64,000 bases of DNA from Gammaproteobacteria bacterium BRH_c0 (GCA_000961645.1 LADM01000120.1:1-64000); one strand, 5' to 3'. Shown: positions 51,046 to 60,710, counted from the first letter of the stretch. Numbers and translations: made by a program. Notes: generated from the sequence alone by a model not told the origin.

Positions 51046-52156
51046 TCAGGGACAGACCTTTCAGCCGGACTGGGTATCACCCCCCGGCGATACCATAATC
51101 GACCTTATGGAAGAACGAGACTGGAATCAGGCAGAGCTTGCCCAGCGCCTGGGTTTTAGCCCCAAACACCTTAATCAACTCGTCAAAGGGAAAGTATCGT
51201 TAACCCACGACGCCGCATTGCGACTGGAGCGCGTACTGGGGGCGACAGCCCGCTTTTGGTTGAACAGAGAGGCCCAATACAGAGAGCAGCTTGCCCGCAT
51301 GGAAGCCAAAGAACGCTATCAAGGCTGGGCAAGCTGGCTCGATCAGCTCCCCTTGGCGGAGCTGAAAAAAACGGGTGTCATACCCGATGTACGTATAACC
51401 AACGCAGCCAAGCCAGACCTGGTTGAGGGGCTGCTGACCTTTTTTGGCGTCGCGTCCCCGGATGACTGGCAAACACACTACGGCGGGATGCAGGCATCTT
51501 TCCGGCGTACGCGGGAATCCCAATCCGATCTGGGTGCCATTGCCTCCTGGCTGCGCCTGGGCGAGGTCGTGGCGGAGAAGATGGACACGCCCGCCTACAA
51601 CAAGGCCAGGTTCGAACAGGCGATCACACTAATACGTGAACTCACGGTTTTGCCCCCTGACCAGTTCGAACCGGAAATGCGCAGACTTTGCGCAGAGGCG
51701 GGGGTAAAGCTGGTGCTGGTGCCTGCCATTCCCCGCGCCCACGTTAGCGGCGTTGCACGCTGGCTCAACCGCCACAGTCCGTTGATCCAGATATCCCTCT
51801 ACGGCAAGACCAATGACAAATTCTGGTTTACCTTCTTTCACGAGGCCGCGCATATTCTGCTCCATGCCGACGGCAAGCAGGCCATCTTCCTGGACGACCC
51901 CAACCATGCAACCCAGAACTCCCCGGAAGAGGACGAAGCCAACCGTTGGGCAGGGGATACGCTGATTCCATCCGCCTATGCCTTTGAACTGTCACAGCTC
52001 GAAACCGAAACGCAGATAATGGTCTTTGCCAGACAGATCAATATCCACCCTGGCATCGTGGTGGGCAGGTTGCAGCATGATCAAAAGTTGGGGTATGCAA
52101 CGCATCTAAACCGGCTCAAGGCCGGTTTTCGGTTTGTTGGGCAGGAGAGGCCATGA
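51038..52156 (+). CDS. higA: HigA-type antitoxin fused to ImmA/IrrE metallopeptidase
   Basis: 372 residues. Residues ~14-85 form a HigA XRE domain (WNQAELAQRLGFSPKHLNQL, ATARFWLNREAQYRE). The C-terminal part carries HEAAH at 268-272 (FTFFHEAAHILLHADG) and a second motif EEDEANRWAGDTLIP with the third ligand Glu. The fusion therefore binds DNA, neutralises HigB and probably cleaves a target. It overlaps higB by eight bases and the next ORF by four. Full length and all catalytic residues are present, unlike the neighbouring XRE-ImmA gene. Confidence 0.9.
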   Translation: MTNQGQTFQPDWVSPPGDTIIDLMEERDWNQAELAQRLGFSPKHLNQLVKGKVSLTHDAALRLERVLGATARFWLNREAQYREQLARMEAKERYQGWASWLDQLPLAELKKTGVIPDVRITNAAKPDLVEGLLTFFGVASPDDWQTHYGGMQASFRRTRESQSDLGAIASWLRLGEVVAEKMDTPAYNKARFEQAITLIRELTVLPPDQFEPEMRRLCAEAGVKLVLVPAIPRAHVSGVARWLNRHSPLIQISLYGKTNDKFWFTFFHEAAHILLHADGKQAIFLDDPNHATQNSPEEDEANRWAGDTLIPSAYAFELSQLETETQIMVFARQINIHPGIVVGRLQHDQKLGYATHLNRLKAGFRFVGQERP

Positions 52157-52335
52157 ACAGTCAATTCGCCATGGTTGGCAGTTCTACAGCTGCCTTGACT
52201 TTGCAAGCTTTGGTGACCATACTTCGCGGCAACAACACCCCTCCCGCTTCCCGTCAGATCAGCGCACCGCGAGGGGTTACTCGTTTCTGGGGGTATGAAA
52301 AAGCGGTCGCAGTTGTTATTGGAGCGGTCTCGTGA
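52153..52335 (+). CDS. Small coupled ORF, unknown
   Basis: 60 residues starting [20 protein letters not shown]. The ATG overlaps the higA stop by four bases (ATGA) and its TGA overlaps the GTG start of the Abi gene by four bases (GTGA). This chain of overlaps is the main support; no family, signal or domain is recognised, and it could simply be an open gap of 179 bases. Confidence 0.35.
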   Translation: MNSQFAMVGSSTAALTLQALVTILRGNNTPPASRQISAPRGVTRFWGYEKAVAVVIGAVS

Positions 52336-53273
52336 CCAAGATGCCAGGGAAAAACTCCAAAAAAACAATTCCTTACACTAAGCTCCCGACTACCTTCGCG
52401 GATCAGGTGGCTCTACTGGAAAGGCGTGGTCTCATTGTCAGAGATAAGGCCAGGGCTGAGTTCTATCTCTCCCAGCTCAACTACTACCGGGTAGCGGCCT
52501 ACTGTTTGCCCTTTGAACAGGATCATGCCACTCACCAGTTTGTGACTGGAACTGGGTTTGACGATGTCCTCGATCTTTATGTATTCGACCGCGAACTCCG
52601 CTTGCTGGTACTGGATGCCATTGAGCGCATAGAAGTATCATTGCGCACCCAGATGGCTTATCACCTCAGCCACAACCACCAGACAGCGCACCCCCATCTC
52701 CGCCCTGAACTGTTTTTCAATCCCCTGGTATACGGAAGCAGCATCACCAAGCTGGCCAATGACGTTCGCTCCAGTCGGGAAGAGTTCGTCAAGCACCTGA
52801 CGGTCAAGTACGAAGAGCTGTTGCCGCCCATTTGGGCGGTGGTCGAGTTGATGACCATGGGGCAGCTCTCCAAGTGGTTTGCCAACATCAGAAGCCGTGC
52901 CGATCGACAAGCTATCAGCAAAGTTTACGGTCTGGACGAGAAGGTCATGGCCTCCTTCTGTGAACACCTCTCCCTGGTGCGCAATCATGCTGCCCACCAT
53001 GCCCGTCTGTGGAATCGGGATTTCACCAAAACCATGATGCTGCCCAAAAAAGCCGCTCCGGAATTGCTGGCCAGCTTGCTCGTTCTGCCCGACAGCGACC
53101 GCCGCCTGCGCAAGCTCTATAACACGTTTGTGATGCTTTCCTATCTGATGGCCATTGTCTGTGGCCAGACCCACTGGAAGGATCGGCTGATAGCCTTGCT
53201 TCAAAACCACCATGTCGACACCAGTAAAATAGGCTTCCCCACGGGCTGGCAAAGCCGTCCCGTGTGGCAGTAA
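52332..53273 (+). CDS. Abi_2/AbiD-type abortive infection protein
   Basis: 313 residues from GTG 52332. The N-terminal [61 protein letters not shown] and the [16 protein letters not shown] segment are Abi_2 hallmarks. A C-terminal [15 protein letters not shown] (~215-230) has the RN(x4)H pattern of HEPN ribonucleases. The family includes lactococcal AbiD/AbiF, which block phage at the cost of the cell. It lies between the HigBA-ImmA module and mod. Confidence 0.9.
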   Translation: MTKMPGKNSKKTIPYTKLPTTFADQVALLERRGLIVRDKARAEFYLSQLNYYRVAAYCLPFEQDHATHQFVTGTGFDDVLDLYVFDRELRLLVLDAIERIEVSLRTQMAYHLSHNHQTAHPHLRPELFFNPLVYGSSITKLANDVRSSREEFVKHLTVKYEELLPPIWAVVELMTMGQLSKWFANIRSRADRQAISKVYGLDEKVMASFCEHLSLVRNHAAHHARLWNRDFTKTMMLPKKAAPELLASLLVLPDSDRRLRKLYNTFVMLSYLMAIVCGQTHWKDRLIALLQNHHVDTSKIGFPTGWQSRPVWQ

Positions 53274-53291
53274 GCAGCAATTAGGAACCCA

Positions 53292-54944
53292 ATGAGCAAC
53301 CAAAAAACCAAACTTGAACTCACCTGGATTGGCAAGGACAAGCGGCCCAAGCTGGAGCCGCGCATTTTGCTGGAAGACCCGGTCAAGTCCTATCACGCCA
53401 AACACCGGGTGACGGACAGCGATAGCTTCGACAATAAGCTGATCTTTGGCGATAACCTGCTGGCGTTGAAAGCGCTGGAGCAGGAGTATGCGGGCAAGGT
53501 GAAGTGTGTATTTATCGATCCGCCGTACAATACTGGAAATGCTTTTGAGCATTACGATGATGGATTGGAACACTCCATCTAGTTAAGTCTGATGCGGGAT
53601 CGATTGGATATTATTCGGCACCTGCTGTCTGATGACGGATCCCTGTGGATTACTATTGACGATAATGAAGCCCATTATCTGAAAGTGCTTTGCGATGAAA
53701 TCTTTGGAAGAGCAAACTTTATTGCTAATGTCGTTTGGCAAAAAACGTTAACGCGAAGAAATGATGCTCGGGCTATTTCAAACGCCCATGACCACATTTT
53801 GGTTTATACAAAATCTTTTGATCGCTTTTCTGTCAATAAGCTGGAAGCCAACGAGAAGCAAAGATCAACTTATCAGAATCGAGATAATGATCCACGAGGA
53901 GACTGGCTTGCAGTTCCTTTCCATGCTCCCAATCTACGACCAAATTTAACGTATGAAATCATCACGCCAGGCGGAAAATCATTATGGCCGCCCAAAGGAA
54001 GATGTTGGAGTACGACCAAGGAAAAATTCGAAGAACTTGTAGCCGACAATCGAATCTACTTCGGACGCAACGGTAACGGAATGGCGCAACGAAAGAAATT
54101 TTGGTCAGAGTCTGATAACGTCATTGTCCCTTGGACATGGTGGGGATATCAGGAAGCTGGTGATAATCGAGAGGCCAACCGTGAACTCAAAGAAATTTCA
54201 ATATTGGCTGACATTGGGGATAAGTTTGACACTCCTAAGCCAGAAAAACTCGTCAAACAGATTCTATCTATCGCAACGAATCCTGGCGACCTAGTCCTAG
54301 ACTCCTTCGCCGGTTCCGGCACCACCGGTGCCGTCGCCCACAAAATGGAACGCCGCTGGATCATGGTGGAGCTGGGTGAACACTGCCATACCCATATTAT
54401 TCCGCGCCTGCAAAAAGTGATCGATGGCGAAGACCAGGGCGGCATCTCGAAGGCGGTAAACTGGCAGGGCGGTGGCGGTTTCCGTTATTACAAAGTTGCG
54501 CCCTCCCTGCTGGAACAGGATCGCTGGGGCCGCTGGGTGGTGAACAAGGACTACAACCCGGAAATGCTCGCCGAGGCCATCTGCAAGCTGGAGGGATTTA
54601 CCTACGCCCCGTCGGATACCCTATTCTGGCAGCACGGCCATTCCACGGAAACGGATTTTATCTATGTCACCACCCAAACCCTGAGCCTGGAACAGTTGCA
54701 GGCGCTGGCGGACGAGGTGGGGCAGGATCGCACTCTGCTGGTGTGCTGCGCGGCGTTCCGCTGCAAGGCGGATCAGTTCCCCAATTTGACCTTGAAGAAA
54801 ATCCCCAAAATGGTGTTGAGCCGCTGCGAGTGGGGCCACGACGACTACAGCCTGAATGTGCAGAACTTGCCTATGCTGGAACGGGAACAGCTACCGGAGC
54901 AGGATGATTTGTTTGCGGATGCAGGTAACGGAGGCGATGAGTGA
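53292..54944 (+). pseudogene. mod: Type III R-M methyltransferase (Mod), interrupted by an in-frame TAG
   Basis: Adenine-N6 methyltransferase of the beta class that also carries the recognition specificity for Res. DPPYNTG (76-82) is followed by FAGSGTTG (338-345), the order of Mod proteins. The frame is open across 551 codons except for TAG at 53580-53582, where the family has Trp (HSI-W-LSLMRDRL). Both halves stay in the same frame; ATG 53592 lies 12 bases after the stop-codon start. A sequence error, real mutation, readthrough or split enzyme are all possible. The middle part (~53540-54300) is visibly AT-richer, as expected for a swapped target-recognition domain. res follows with TGATG contact. 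Confidence 0.85.
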
Positions 54945-57616
54945 TGGATAACAGAATACTCAATGCCATCGCCGGTCGCCTGAGCCTGCGGGCACCCCAG
55001 GAGGAATCACTCCGCGCCCTGGCGCAAGCACTGGATGCGGCGCCGACAATGCTAAATAAACAGCGAGATCTGGTTGGCCTGCAAAAGAGCCTGACGGCTG
55101 AATTCGGCCACGATATCGACTTCGAGCGGGAGTTTCCCTCTCTATGCTTCGCTCTGGCCACTGGCGTTGGCAAAACCCGGCTAATGGGGGCATTTATCAG
55201 CTACCTGCACCTGGCACACGGCTTGCGCAATTTTTTTGTGCTGGCGCCCAACCTCACCATCTACAACAAGCTGATTGCGGACTTTACCCCCAATACTCCC
55301 AAATACGTATTCAAGGGTATTGCCGAGTTTGCCGCCTATCCGCCGGAAATCGTCACCGGGGACAACTACGAGAATGCCGGTTCCGGGGATATCCTGTCGC
55401 CGGTCAGTATCAATATTTTCAATATCGCCAAGATCAACTCGGAAGTGCGCGGTGGCGCCGCGCCACGAATCAAGCGGCTGCGGGAAACCATCGGCGACAG
55501 CTACTTCAACTACCTGGCGAACCTGCCGGACCTGGTGATGCTGATGGATGAATCCCATCGCTACCGGGCCAGCGCCGGGGTGCGCTCGCTTAACGAGTTG
55601 AATCCGTTGTTGGGACTTGAAGTCACGGCCACACCCTTCACTGAGTCCAATCGGGGGCAGGTGCCTTTCAAGAATGTGGTGGTAGATTATCCCCTGGCGC
55701 GGGCCATGGACGATGGTTTCGTCAAGGAACCGGCGGTGGTGACCCAGCTAAACTTCAAAGCCAGCCAGTACACCGCCGAACAACTGGAGCGCATCAAGCT
55801 GGAAGATGGCATTCGCCTGCACGAGGCCACCAAGGTGGAGCTGCTCACCTATGCCCGCCAGCATGGCGTAAAGCCTGTGAAGCCCTTTATGCTGGTGATT
55901 GCCCGCGACACGACCCACGCCGCCCAGTTGCTGGACCAGCTGGAAAATCAGCTCTTTGATGGCCGCTACCAGGGCAAGGTGATCCAGGTGGACAGCAGCC
56001 GCAGCGGCGCGGCTGAGGAAGAAATGGTCAGCCGCCTGCTGGCGGTGGAAAGCTTCGACGAACCCACGGAAATCGTTATCCACGTCAATATGCTCAAGGA
56101 GGGCTGGGATGTGACCAACCTCTACACCATCGTGCCCCTGCGCGCCGCCAATGCCAAAACCCTGGTGGAGCAGACCCTTGGCCGGGGCTTGCGTCTGCCT
56201 TACGGCAAGCGCACCGGGGTGGATGCGGTGGACAGGCTGAGCATCATCGCCCATGACCGCTTTCAGGAAATCGTCGACGAGGCCAACAAGGGTGACAGCC
56301 TGTTGAAGCGCATGCGTCTGATCGAGATGGATTTTGCCGATCAGCCCGCCACCGAGAGCGTTGCAGTACGCTCCAATCTGGAAACCGCCCTGGGTGGGGA
56401 GGGAGCCAATGTCCCCTTTGCCTATCCCGGCAAGCCGGAACAGCTACTCTTTACTGGTGAGAGGGAGCGGCAAGTGGCGGAGATCGCCTGGAAAGTGCTG
56501 CAAGGCTATCAGCACAGGCCCGCAGATGCGCCGTTCAGCAACATCCTGTTGACTGAAGTCTTGCAGGCAGAGATTACCCAGGCAGTACAGGCGCAATTGA
56601 CCGGTGAGCAGCAATCCCTTCTGGCAGAGGTTGAAAAGACCGATGTTGCGGCAGTGGTGGCAAAAGCCACTGCGTTGATGGTGGGGCAGACCATTGATAT
56701 CCCCCGTATCGTGGTGATGCCCACAGGCGAAGTCACTTATGGCTACCATCCCTTTACCCTGGATATGGGGCATCTGAATTTGCAGCCGTCCAAGCGGGAG
56801 CTGATTTCCCAAAGCCTGCAAACCAACGAGCAGATTACCATTTCATCCGCGCCCAAAAAGAAATATGCCCGGCTGGAAGACTATATCGTCGAGCATCTGG
56901 TGGACAAGGACGACATCGCCTACGACGAACAAGCGGATTTGATTTACGACCTGGCGGGGCAGGCCGTGGCTTGGTTCCGGGACGTGAAAACCTACTCCGA
57001 GGATGAGCTGCACAATATCTTCTTTGGCTATGGCAAGCTATTGGCGGACAATATTCACGCCCAGATGGCTGAGCACTACTGGCAAAAGGCCACGGGCTAC
57101 GAGGTGAAGGTGAGCGCCGGATTTACGCCCCTCAAGGAGGCGGCCTACACCAAGGCCAAGGACCAACCCATTCACAACTACCGCGATACGGTAGCGGAAG
57201 TGGGCAAAATCAAACAGATGCTGTTTGGGGGCTTTCTGAAATGCCTTTACCCCTATCAGAAATTCGATTCCGACACCGAGCGCCGGTTTGCCGTGATGCT
57301 GGAGCGGGACGCCAGTAAATGGTTCAAGCCGGTGAGCGGGCAGTTCCAGATTGTCTACAAGGATGGTGTGGAGCACCGACACTACCAGCCGGATTTTGTT
57401 GTCGAATTGGCGCATGAGGTGCTGATGGTGGAAACCAAGGCGCGTAAGGAGTTGGATGTCCCCACTGTGCAGGCCAAGGCCGAGGCGGCGCAGGCCTGGT
57501 GTAAAAACGCCAGCGACCACCTGCTAAAGAACGGAGGCAAACCTTGGCGCTATGTGCTGATTGCCCATGATCGGGTACAGGAAAACCAGGGGATAAGCGA
57601 TTTTATTTCTGACTGA
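54944..57616 (+). CDS. res: Type III restriction enzyme Res subunit
   Basis: 890 residues. SF2 helicase motifs LATGVGKTRLM (P-loop, 71-80) and MDESHRYR (DESH, ~202) occur with a SATPF-like VTATPFTES, and EQTLGRGLRLPYGK is motif VI. The C-terminal nuclease core is PDFVVELAHEVLMVETKARKE (~816-836), giving the PD-ExK residues. Res cuts only in complex with Mod, so it depends on the interrupted gene before it. ATG 54944 has GGAGG ten bases upstream; GTG 54941 is an alternative. It is intact over its full length. Confidence 0.94.
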   Translation: MDNRILNAIAGRLSLRAPQEESLRALAQALDAAPTMLNKQRDLVGLQKSLTAEFGHDIDFEREFPSLCFALATGVGKTRLMGAFISYLHLAHGLRNFFVLAPNLTIYNKLIADFTPNTPKYVFKGIAEFAAYPPEIVTGDNYENAGSGDILSPVSINIFNIAKINSEVRGGAAPRIKRLRETIGDSYFNYLANLPDLVMLMDESHRYRASAGVRSLNELNPLLGLEVTATPFTESNRGQVPFKNVVVDYPLARAMDDGFVKEPAVVTQLNFKASQYTAEQLERIKLEDGIRLHEATKVELLTYARQHGVKPVKPFMLVIARDTTHAAQLLDQLENQLFDGRYQGKVIQVDSSRSGAAEEEMVSRLLAVESFDEPTEIVIHVNMLKEGWDVTNLYTIVPLRAANAKTLVEQTLGRGLRLPYGKRTGVDAVDRLSIIAHDRFQEIVDEANKGDSLLKRMRLIEMDFADQPATESVAVRSNLETALGGEGANVPFAYPGKPEQLLFTGERERQVAEIAWKVLQGYQHRPADAPFSNILLTEVLQAEITQAVQAQLTGEQQSLLAEVEKTDVAAVVAKATALMVGQTIDIPRIVVMPTGEVTYGYHPFTLDMGHLNLQPSKRELISQSLQTNEQITISSAPKKKYARLEDYIVEHLVDKDDIAYDEQADLIYDLAGQAVAWFRDVKTYSEDELHNIFFGYGKLLADNIHAQMAEHYWQKATGYEVKVSAGFTPLKEAAYTKAKDQPIHNYRDTVAEVGKIKQMLFGGFLKCLYPYQKFDSDTERRFAVMLERDASKWFKPVSGQFQIVYKDGVEHRHYQPDFVVELAHEVLMVETKARKELDVPTVQAKAEAAQAWCKNASDHLLKNGGKPWRYVLIAHDRVQENQGISDFISD

Positions 57617-57634
57617 TGGCGTTCGGGGCAATAA

Positions 57635-57667
57635 AAATGGCCTGAAACTAGATGTTTCAGGCCATTT
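57635..57667. terminator. Bidirectional terminator between res and tRNA-Met
   Basis: Perfect 14-bp stem (AAATGGCCTGAAAC with its complement) and a five-base loop. It lies between the convergent res gene and the tRNA. Confidence 0.88.
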
Positions 57668-57673
57668 CAGAGA

Positions 57674-57750
57674 TGGTAGCTACGGCGGGACTTGAACCTG
57701 CGACCCCAGCATTATGAATGCTGTGCTCTAACCAACTGAGCTACGTAGCC
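57674..57750 (-). tRNA. tRNA-Met (anticodon CAU), elongator type
   Basis: Reads on the minus strand from GGCTACGTAGCTCAG at 57750, with a seven-base anticodon loop TTCATAA between CAGCA and TGCTG, GGTTCAAGTCC T-arm and an encoded CCA at 57674-57676. Seven-base acceptor stem with G1-U72 wobble. Close to the E. coli elongator Met tRNA. Its 3' end faces the defence island. Confidence 0.96.
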
Positions 57751-57865
57751 ATAAAGTTTTAAGGCCGCGAATTCTGATGATTTCCCCCTCTGTTGTCAAG
57801 GGTGGAGCGCATCCGGATAGAATGTCGTTGGCAACTATTTACACCTGAAGAATAACGAGGGTTTT

Positions 57866-58879
57866 ATGGAATTCAGACGTCTCGGAGCATCGGGCCTCAA
57901 GGTGCCGGTACTGGGTTTTGGCACAGCCACCTTCGGCGGCACCGAGAACTTCAAGGCCTACGGCGATATCAATGTGCAGCAGGCGCGGCGCATGGTGGAT
58001 ATCTGCCTGGAGGCGGGTGCCTGCCTGTTCGATACCGCCGATGCCTATTCCATGGGTCTGGCAGAAGAGATTCTCGGCGAGGCCCTGACGGGCAAGCGCG
58101 ATCAGGTGCTGCTCTCCAGCAAGGGCACCTTTCCGGTGGGTGATGGCCCCAATGACTTTGGGTCATCGCGCCACCATATCCTGCGCACGGTGGAGGCCTC
58201 CTTGCGGCGCCTGAAAACCGAGCATATTGATATCTACCATATGCACGGTTTTGATGCCCACACGCCGGTGGAGGAAACCCTGCGGGTGCTCGATGATCTG
58301 GTGAGTGCCGGCAAGGTGCGCTATATCGCCTGCTCGAATTTTTCCGGCTGGCATTTGATGAAGTCACTGGCGCTCTCTGAACGCTATGGCTTCAGCCGCT
58401 ATGTGGCGCACCAGGCAAACTACTCTTTGCTGGATCGTGAATTCGAGTGGGAGCTGATGCCCCTCGCTGTTGACCAGGGGGTGGGGACGCTGGTGTGGAG
58501 CCCCCTCAGCAACGGGCGCCTGTCGGGTAAATTCCGCCGCAGCCAGCCGTTGCCGACGGTGACCCGGCTGGCGGGCAGTGGCGTCAGTATTGACGAGCGG
58601 GTTTACAGCATCGTCGATGCGCTGGACGAGATCGCCGCCGAAACCGGCCACAGCACCGCCCAGGTGGCGCTCAATTGGCTGTTGCAGCGACCCACGGTGA
58701 GCAGCGTGATACTCGGGGCGCGCACAGAAGCGCAACTGATCGACAATCTCGGTGCGGCTGGCTGGAACCTTAGCCCCGAGCAGGTTGCACGGCTCGACGA
58801 GACAAGTCACCTGCCGAGGATTTATCCCTATTCCCACCAGCGTTATTTCCCCCAGTTGTCGGATGCAGTGGTGTTGTAG
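57866..58879 (+). CDS. Aldo/keto reductase
   Basis: 337 residues, TIM barrel NADPH reductase. The catalytic tetrad is Asp56, Tyr61 (DTADAYSMG), Lys86 (SSKG) and His127 (YHMHG). RRLGASGLKVPVLGFGTATFGG and VSSVILGARTEAQLIDNLGA are typical of the AKR12/YghZ-like branch. Substrate unknown. A single gene beyond the tRNA, so it belongs to the core side of the island. Confidence 0.93.
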   Translation: MEFRRLGASGLKVPVLGFGTATFGGTENFKAYGDINVQQARRMVDICLEAGACLFDTADAYSMGLAEEILGEALTGKRDQVLLSSKGTFPVGDGPNDFGSSRHHILRTVEASLRRLKTEHIDIYHMHGFDAHTPVEETLRVLDDLVSAGKVRYIACSNFSGWHLMKSLALSERYGFSRYVAHQANYSLLDREFEWELMPLAVDQGVGTLVWSPLSNGRLSGKFRRSQPLPTVTRLAGSGVSIDERVYSIVDALDEIAAETGHSTAQVALNWLLQRPTVSSVILGARTEAQLIDNLGAAGWNLSPEQVARLDETSHLPRIYPYSHQRYFPQLSDAVVL

Positions 58880-58918
58880 AGAAGGCTGCGGGGGAGGCAG
58901 GGAGTTGAACCCTCTTTT

Positions 58919-60694
58919 TTAGAGCGGCACCCAAAGGTAGAAACGCGCGCCCTTGCCGGGTTGGGAAAGTACGCCGATATGGCCACCGTGCAATTCGATG
59001 ATCTCTTTGCACAGGGCAAGCCCCAGCCCGGCGCTGCCTTTATTTTTGCCCACCTGTACAAACGGCTGGAAGATCCGCGCCTGCTGTCTGTAGAGAATAC
59101 CTTCGCCATTATCCTCCACGCTGAAGAATATGCGCTCGCCTTCACGCCAGGCCCGCAGATTAATCTCTCCGTCGACATTGCAGTGGCGCAGCGCATTGAC
59201 GAGCAGGTTGTCAAACAGGCGCTCAATAAGCAGCCCATCAAGCGGCACAGGCGGTAGCGGTCCTTGTGCGTCAATCTGAATATTGACGCCCTGTTCACGG
59301 GCCCTGACGGCAAAGCGCTCCCGTGCCTGCCTGAGCAGTGTTTCAGGATCGCAGGGTACCAGGTTCAGCTGCTGGAGACCGCTTTGATAACGTGAAAAAT
59401 TCAGCAGGTCATCAATAAGCCTCAGGAGCCGTTTCATTTCATCGTCAACGGTGCGCAGTAAATCTGCTTCGCTGGAGACAGCGGCAAAGTCGAGACGTTC
59501 CTGCAGCAGGTTAAATGCCATGCTTATGCTGGTTATCGGTGTGCGCAGTTCATGGGAGGCCCTGAGAACAAATTCACTGCGCATGCGTTCGAAAGCGCGT
59601 TGTTCAGTCACATCGTGCAATACCATGACAGCACAAAAAATATCGCCGTCAGCGTGGTTGACGGCGGTCAGGCTGTAGGTGAGAACACGGGTTTCACCAT
59701 CGACTTCCACATGCAGGTCATCCACTGCGTGGCTGAGGCTTTCCCCTGCCAGGACCTGCTGCAGCTGTTCATCGAGCTCCGGCCGTTGCAGGACGTCACC
59801 GGGACGCTGGCCAATGTGATGTTGTTGCCAGCCCAACTGACGTTCTGCAACCGGGTTGTAATGTTCCAGTAGTCCCTCACAGTCGAAAATCAGCAAACCA
59901 TCATCGATGCTGTCGAGCACCGCTTGCAGGCGCCGTTGCTCAGCATGCAGGGCCTCGATGTCAGTGTTTTTGAATTCGCGCAAGGCCTCAGCCATCAAGC
60001 CGAAGCGACGGGTCAGCGTCGACATTTCGGCAATCGGGGTGATGGGCAGGGTGATATTAAAATCCCCTTTGCCTATCTGGTCGGCAGCCTGTGCCAGGGC
60101 CTGAATGGGGTGACTGAAGTAGCGCGCACTATTGTGGGCGCTGACAAGGCCGACCACCACCAGGCCAAGACCGACCAGGCCCAGCAGCGCGGTTATCAGC
60201 CAGGCTCGTTCCCGGGCTGTGTGATCAGCGCGCTGCACTGCATCCATATAGCGCATCTGCACATTGGTAATGTGCTGATTAATAAATTCAGCGACGCGGC
60301 CAAATTCATCGTTGGTAAGCAGCTCCCGACGCACTGTGACAGGCTTGCTCAAAAGGTATTCAAAACCGACGTGGGCGTGCTCAATTTTGTTGAGGGCAAG
60401 CAGGTCGTCGTTGTCGATGGCGCTGTCTTTTGCTTCTTGCAGTCGTTGCAGGAAGCGCTGTCGCGATTGCTGCAACGCCGGGCGGTCGAGATTTTCAGAA
60501 ATCATCAACGTGATTTGTTTACTCAGCTCCTGATGCATGGCAAGACTGGCATCAATGATTTCCATGTTGCGGGACATCTCCCGGCTCTGCCCCTTGGTAA
60601 GCTGCAATACACTGAAGGTGCCGAGCAACAAACCCACGAGGGCAACAACCATCAGGGCGCTGCTGCTGAGGAACAGTTGCTGGCGCAGATTCAT
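58919..60694 (-). CDS. kinB: Sensor histidine kinase KinB
   Basis: 591 residues: TM1 (~8-31), periplasmic sensor helices (~32-163), TM2 (~165-187), HAMP (~190-245), PAS (~255-370), HisKA with H381 (ASHELRTPI), and HATPase with N-box NALRH (~500), DNGEGI and GSAGLGLALCKEI. Length and layout match P. aeruginosa KinB (595). The start ATG 60694 lies 17 bases downstream of algB, so both are one operon. KinB acts on AlgB in alginate and virulence control. Confidence 0.92.
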   Translation of the reverse strand: MNLRQQLFLSSSALMVVALVGLLLGTFSVLQLTKGQSREMSRNMEIIDASLAMHQELSKQITLMISENLDRPALQQSRQRFLQRLQEAKDSAIDNDDLLALNKIEHAHVGFEYLLSKPVTVRRELLTNDEFGRVAEFINQHITNVQMRYMDAVQRADHTARERAWLITALLGLVGLGLVVVGLVSAHNSARYFSHPIQALAQAADQIGKGDFNITLPITPIAEMSTLTRRFGLMAEALREFKNTDIEALHAEQRRLQAVLDSIDDGLLIFDCEGLLEHYNPVAERQLGWQQHHIGQRPGDVLQRPELDEQLQQVLAGESLSHAVDDLHVEVDGETRVLTYSLTAVNHADGDIFCAVMVLHDVTEQRAFERMRSEFVLRASHELRTPITSISMAFNLLQERLDFAAVSSEADLLRTVDDEMKRLLRLIDDLLNFSRYQSGLQQLNLVPCDPETLLRQARERFAVRAREQGVNIQIDAQGPLPPVPLDGLLIERLFDNLLVNALRHCNVDGEINLRAWREGERIFFSVEDNGEGILYRQQARIFQPFVQVGKNKGSAGLGLALCKEIIELHGGHIGVLSQPGKGARFYLWVPL

Positions 60695-60710
60695 CGGCGT
60701 GCCTGCTGGT

